Shown: positions 5,132 through 8,148 of the stretch, piece after piece
Position numbering within the stretch: the first letter of the stretch is position 1
Layout of the letters: each line of letters opens with the position of its first letter
Assembly (NCBI GenBank): GCA_019244985.1
Contig: JAFASB010000017.1
Coordinates: forward strand, 1-8,148
From: Acidimicrobiia bacterium
GTDB lineage: Bacteria > Actinomycetota > Acidimicrobiia > Acidimicrobiales > AC-14
Direction: 5' to 3'
Length of the DNA stretch: 8,148 nt
Translations under genes and position numbers: made by a program
The notes under the pieces: model-generated
Databases searched by the model: none
What the model was told of the DNA's origin: nothing
Seen by the model: only the letters and a program-made list of their open reading frames with translations

Positions 5132-6199
5132 GTGAACACCTTCGACCGCATCGAGGCGGGGGACCAGGAGCAGGTGGTCTTCTGTCAAGATCGGGCGACA
5201 GGCCTGCGGGCCGTCATCGCCATCCACTCCACGGCGCTGGGGCCCTCCCTCGGTGGGACCCGCTTCTACCCGTACGCCTCCACGGACGCGGCTGTGGCCG
5301 ACGTCCTGCGCCTGGCGGAGGGGATGACTTACAAGGCGGCGGTCGCCGGCCTCGACCAGGGCGGCGGCAAGGCGGTGATCATCGGCGACCCGAATGTCGA
5401 CCGCACCGAGGAGCTGATGCTCGCCTACGGCCGGTTCGTCGACACCCTGTCGGGCCGGTACGTCACGGCGGAGGACGTCGGCACGACCCAGGCCGACATG
5501 GACCTCATTGCCAAGGTCACGCCGTACGTGACCGGCACCAGCGACGGGTCGGGCGACCCGTCGGCCGCCACCGCCCTCGGGCTGGTGTGGGCGATGAAGG
5601 CCCTGTTCTTCCTGTCCTCGGGTGCCGATGACCTGGGTGGTGCCCATGTGGTGGTGGCCGGCGTCGGCAAGGTCGGCAGCCACCTCGTGGGCAACCTGGT
5701 CAACGAAGGAGCGCGCGTCACGATCGCCGACGTCAACGACAGGGCCGTCGAGCGGGTCCGCTCGCAGTTCGGTGCGAGCGTCGCCGTCGCCGCCCCCGCG
5801 GACGTCCACCGTGTTCCCGGCGACATCTACTCGCCGTGCGGTCTCGGCGGCGTGCTCAACACCCAGACGATCCCCGAGCTCCGGTCCTGGGCCGTCGTCG
5901 GGGCGGCCAACAACCAGCTGGCGTCGCCCGAGTGCGGCCTGCTGCTCGCCGACGCCGGCATCCTCTACGCGCCCGACTTCGTCGTGAACGCCGGCGGCAT
6001 CATCAACATCGCCTCCGAGCGCACGCCCGGTGGCTACGACCGCGAGCACGCCTACGCCGACGTGCACCGCGTCTACGACACGACGCTTCAGGTGTTCGAC
6101 ACCGCCAAGCGCGACGGCGTCACGCCGGCCGAGGCGGCCGAGTCCCTCGCCCGCCGCCGGCTGGCGACCGGCGTCCACCAGATCCGCAACTTCCCGTGA
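5132..6199 (+). CDS. vdh: Valine/leucine dehydrogenase (Glu/Leu/Phe/Val dehydrogenase family)
   Basis: NAD-dependent oxidative deamination of branched-chain amino acids to 2-oxo acids and ammonium, first step of Val/Leu/Ile catabolism. At 355 aa it has the usual family length. The N-terminal domain has LGPSLGGTRFYPY (36-48), MTYK with K68, GLDQGGGK with catalytic K80, and TAEDVGT with D115; these numbers coincide with those I recall for Bacillus leucine dehydrogenase. The Rossmann domain has GVGKVG (177-182), and D200 at the end of the second strand suggests NAD rather than NADP. NAGGIINIASE (286-296) forms the substrate pocket; aliphatic residues there favour Leu/Val over Phe. Overall wording (VVFCQDRATGLRAVIA, GAANNQLASPE) is closest to Streptomyces valine dehydrogenase. 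The GTG start has no separate ribosome site. A fused branched-chain E1 gene begins 32 bases downstream, likely the same operon. Exact preference, Val versus Leu, cannot be decided here. Confidence 0.9.
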   Translation: MNTFDRIEAGDQEQVVFCQDRATGLRAVIAIHSTALGPSLGGTRFYPYASTDAAVADVLRLAEGMTYKAAVAGLDQGGGKAVIIGDPNVDRTEELMLAYGRFVDTLSGRYVTAEDVGTTQADMDLIAKVTPYVTGTSDGSGDPSAATALGLVWAMKALFFLSSGADDLGGAHVVVAGVGKVGSHLVGNLVNEGARVTIADVNDRAVERVRSQFGASVAVAAPADVHRVPGDIYSPCGLGGVLNTQTIPELRSWAVVGAANNQLASPECGLLLADAGILYAPDFVVNAGGIINIASERTPGGYDREHAYADVHRVYDTTLQVFDTAKRDGVTPAEAAESLARRRLATGVHQIRNFP

Positions 6200-6218
6200 T
6201 TGCATCGATGTAGCGACT

Positions 6219-6224
6219 AGGAGG
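6219..6224 (+). promoter_or_regulatory. Strong ribosome binding site of the E1 gene
   Basis: AGGAGG, a full anti-Shine-Dalgarno match, lies 7 bases before the GTG at 6232 and fixes that start. It is the only such perfect site in the window, as expected for a downstream cistron that cannot be leaderless. Confidence 0.85.
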
Positions 6225-6231
6225 CACGGCC

Positions 6232-8148
6232 GTGGCCAAGGTTCTCGACAAGCACGAGGAGGACCTGTCCTCCCTGCATCTGCACGACCGGCACACGATC
6301 CTGGGTCTCACCGACGACGACCTCGTCGGCATGTATCGCGCCATCCTGCTGGCGCGCCGTCTCGACCAGAAGATCTGGGGCCTGAACCGCATGGGCAAGG
6401 CGGCCTTCGTCGTGAGCTGCCAGGGTCACGAGGGCGCCCAGGTCGGCTCGGCGTGGGCGATCAACAAGGGCGTCGACGTCGTGCTCCCCTATTACCGCGA
6501 CACCGGCGTCGTGCTCACCCTCGGGATGACGCCATACGACGTGCTGCTCGGCGTGTTCGCGCGACCGTCGGACCCCAGCTCGGGCGGGCGGCAGATGCCC
6601 AACCACTGGGGAAGTAGAGCGCTGAACATCGTCACCGGGTCGTCGCCGATCGCCACCCACATCCCCCACGCCGCCGGGTTGGCCCTCGCATCGATGATGG
6701 CGGAGGAGCCCGGGGTCGCCATCGCCTACTTCGGCGACGGCGCGGCGTCGAAGGGTGACTTCCACGAGTCCCTGAACTTCGCGGGCATCCACCGTGTGCC
6801 CATGGTCCTGATCTGCGAGAACAACGGCTACGCCATCTCCGTACCGCTCGCCAAGGAGTCGGCGGTCGAGAACATCGCCCAGCACGCGCACTCCTACGGC
6901 ATCCCCGGCGTGATCGTCGACGGCAACGACCCCCTCGACGTGTACGCGGCAACCCACGCAGCGCTGACGCGGGCCCGTCACGGCGAGGGTCCGACGCTCA
7001 TCGAGTGCAAGACATACCGCTACCTGGCCCACACGTCCGACGACGACGACCGCAGCTACCGCACGACCCAGGAGATCGAGGCCTGGCGCAAGAAGGACCC
7101 GCTGCAGCGGATGAAGCAGTACATCATCGAGCAGCGGCTGCTCTCCGAACGCGAGGAGGTGGAGCTCGAGGGCGAGATCAAAGCGGAGATCGACGACGCG
7201 GCCCGCAGGGCCGAGGCCGCGGCCGCGGCGGCGGGCGAAGAGGCCTTCACCAAGGTGTTCGCCCGGCCGCTGCGCCCGGTACCCGGCGTCCCTCCCGGAC
7301 TCGGCGACCGGCCAGAGCTGCGGGTGGCGCCGGCGCCGCCGCAGGGCGGGGCCGAGAAGAACGTCATCGAGACCGTGCGCGACACGCTCGCGGAGCTGAT
7401 GCTCGCCGACGAACGTGTCATGGTGCTCGGCGAGGACGTCGGCCCCCGCGGCGGCGTGTTCCGGGCCACCGACGGGCTGCACGGCCGCTTCGGCGAGCCT
7501 CGGGTGCTCGACACGCCGCTCGCAGAATCGAGCATCGTGGGCGTGGCGATCGGTCTGGCCCTCGCCGGACGTCGCCCCATCGCCGAGATCCAGTTCGCGG
7601 ACTTCATCCACTCGGCGTTCGACCAGCTGGTCAGCGAGGCCGCCAAGATCCACTACCGGTCGAACGGGGACTTCTCGGTGCCGATGGTCGTGCGTTCACC
7701 GTGGGGCGGCGGCGTCCACGGAGCGCTATATCACTCGCAGGCGATCGAGGCCTTCTACGCCCATGTCCCCGGCCTCAAGGTCGTCGCCCCGTCGACGCCC
7801 GCCGACGTGGCCGGCATGCTGCGCGAAGCCGTCGACGATCCCGACCCGGTCCTGTTTCTCGAGCACAAGAGGACGTACCGGCTCGTGAAGGGCCTCGTCC
7901 CCGAGGGTGACTGGCGGGTGCCGATCGGGGTGGCCGACATCGCAGTCCCTGGCGACGACCTCACCGTCGTCACCTATGGGCTGCACCGCCACATCTGCAC
8001 CGAGGCGGCCGCCGCCCTGGCCGACGAGAACATCTCTGCCGAGGTCGTCGACCTGCGCACGATCTCACCGCTCGACCGCGACACCGTCCTCGCCTCCGTG
8101 GCCAAGACCGGCCGCCTGCTGATTGTCCACGAGGACAACATCAGCTTC
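6232..8148 (+). CDS. Fused E1 alpha-beta subunit of branched-chain 2-oxo acid dehydrogenase, 3' partial
   Basis: Thiamine-diphosphate enzyme that decarboxylates branched 2-oxo acids and passes the acyl group to the lipoyl E2 of the complex. One frame runs 639 codons without a stop to the window edge. Residues 1 to about 340 are E1-alpha: FVVSCQGHEGAQVG, YYRD (87-90), GRQMPNHWG (119-127), SSPIATHIPHAAG, the ThDP motif GDG (168-170) to ENN (196-198), and the loop HTSDDDDRSYR (267-277). An Ala- then Pro-rich linker (about 313-376) joins E1-beta from about 377 (KNVIETVRDTLAELM), with LGEDVG, DTPLAESSIVG (catalytic Glu E432), FADFIHSAFDQLVSEAAK and RSPWGGGVHG. Separate beta subunits are about 330 aa, so roughly 65-80 residues are missing. 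The GRQMP and SSPIAT wording and the adjacent vdh favour branched-chain substrate over pyruvate; this is inference. Such fusions are known but less common than separate subunits. Confidence 0.9.
   Translation, partial: MAKVLDKHEEDLSSLHLHDRHTILGLTDDDLVGMYRAILLARRLDQKIWGLNRMGKAAFVVSCQGHEGAQVGSAWAINKGVDVVLPYYRDTGVVLTLGMTPYDVLLGVFARPSDPSSGGRQMPNHWGSRALNIVTGSSPIATHIPHAAGLALASMMAEEPGVAIAYFGDGAASKGDFHESLNFAGIHRVPMVLICENNGYAISVPLAKESAVENIAQHAHSYGIPGVIVDGNDPLDVYAATHAALTRARHGEGPTLIECKTYRYLAHTSDDDDRSYRTTQEIEAWRKKDPLQRMKQYIIEQRLLSEREEVELEGEIKAEIDDAARRAEAAAAAAGEEAFTKVFARPLRPVPGVPPGLGDRPELRVAPAPPQGGAEKNVIETVRDTLAELMLADERVMVLGEDVGPRGGVFRATDGLHGRFGEPRVLDTPLAESSIVGVAIGLALAGRRPIAEIQFADFIHSAFDQLVSEAAKIHYRSNGDFSVPMVVRSPWGGGVHGALYHSQAIEAFYAHVPGLKVVAPSTPADVAGMLREAVDDPDPVLFLEHKRTYRLVKGLVPEGDWRVPIGVADIAVPGDDLTVVTYGLHRHICTEAAAALADENISAEVVDLRTISPLDRDTVLASVAKTGRLLIVHEDNISF

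Noticed and set aside
5039..6205. 388-aa minus-strand frame opposite the dehydrogenase
   Set aside because: Composition rich in Asp/Gly/Val/Arg without any fold; the plus strand carries an unmistakable Leu/Val dehydrogenase.
6217..7653. 478-aa minus-strand frame opposite the E1 gene
   Set aside because: Antisense shadow of the fused E1 frame, whose ThDP motifs are on the plus strand.
7005..7910. 301-aa plus-strand frame inside the E1 gene
   Set aside because: Arg/Ala/Gly-rich out-of-frame reading; the E1 frame runs through without interruption.
1..8148. CRISPR arrays, insertion sequences, toxin-antitoxin or defence islands
   Set aside because: No regularly spaced repeats, transposase motifs or recognisable defence domains were seen. 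The two HTH genes are divergent and neither partner looks like a toxin.

Overview
The window is GC-rich throughout, with strong G/C preference at third codon positions, frequent GTG starts and few clear Shine-Dalgarno sites. It carries a bldC homologue, a Streptomyces-type valine/leucine dehydrogenase and an actinobacterial-looking tRNA-Asp/tRNA-Phe pair. Together these point to a high-GC actinobacterium, possibly one of the deeper lineages such as Acidimicrobiia; the exact class is inference.

Layout. (1) 1-2643 (+): a membrane-anchored GAF-PAS-GGDEF-EAL protein for cyclic-di-GMP turnover, with every recognisable catalytic motif intact. (2) 2694-2913 (+): tRNA-Asp(GTC) and tRNA-Phe(GAA), closed by a strong GC hairpin. 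The Phe tRNA has A instead of T at the first T-loop position. (3) 2940-4705: a block of small sensory and regulatory genes. It holds a stand-alone GAF protein (+), a 130-aa helix-turn-helix protein (-), a divergent 111-aa Cro/CI-type regulator (+) and a single-domain PAS protein (+). The two regulators are transcribed away from each other, and a perfect inverted repeat lies between them where both promoters would be. (4) 4711-4737: a hairpin that serves as terminator for the convergent PAS and bldC genes. (5) 4738-8148: bldC (-), divergent from a valine/leucine dehydrogenase (+). This is followed after 32 nt by a very long frame, open to the window edge, that fuses the E1-alpha and E1-beta subunits of a branched-chain 2-oxo acid dehydrogenase.

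How they fit. The dehydrogenase deaminates Val/Leu/Ile to 2-oxo acids, and the fused E1 would decarboxylate these to branched acyl groups for acyl-CoA formation. That supplies energy or branched fatty-acid primers. The bldC-vdh neighbourhood resembles the one I recall from Streptomyces coelicolor. The small-regulator block looks like a local signalling cassette; its function cannot be read from sequence.

I found no CRISPR array, insertion sequence or phage gene. The most interesting points are the divergent regulator pair with its shared palindrome, the fused E1 next to vdh/bldC, the A54 tRNA-Phe, and several GTG starts without ribosome sites but with TANNNT-like -10 hexamers just upstream, which suggests leaderless transcripts.
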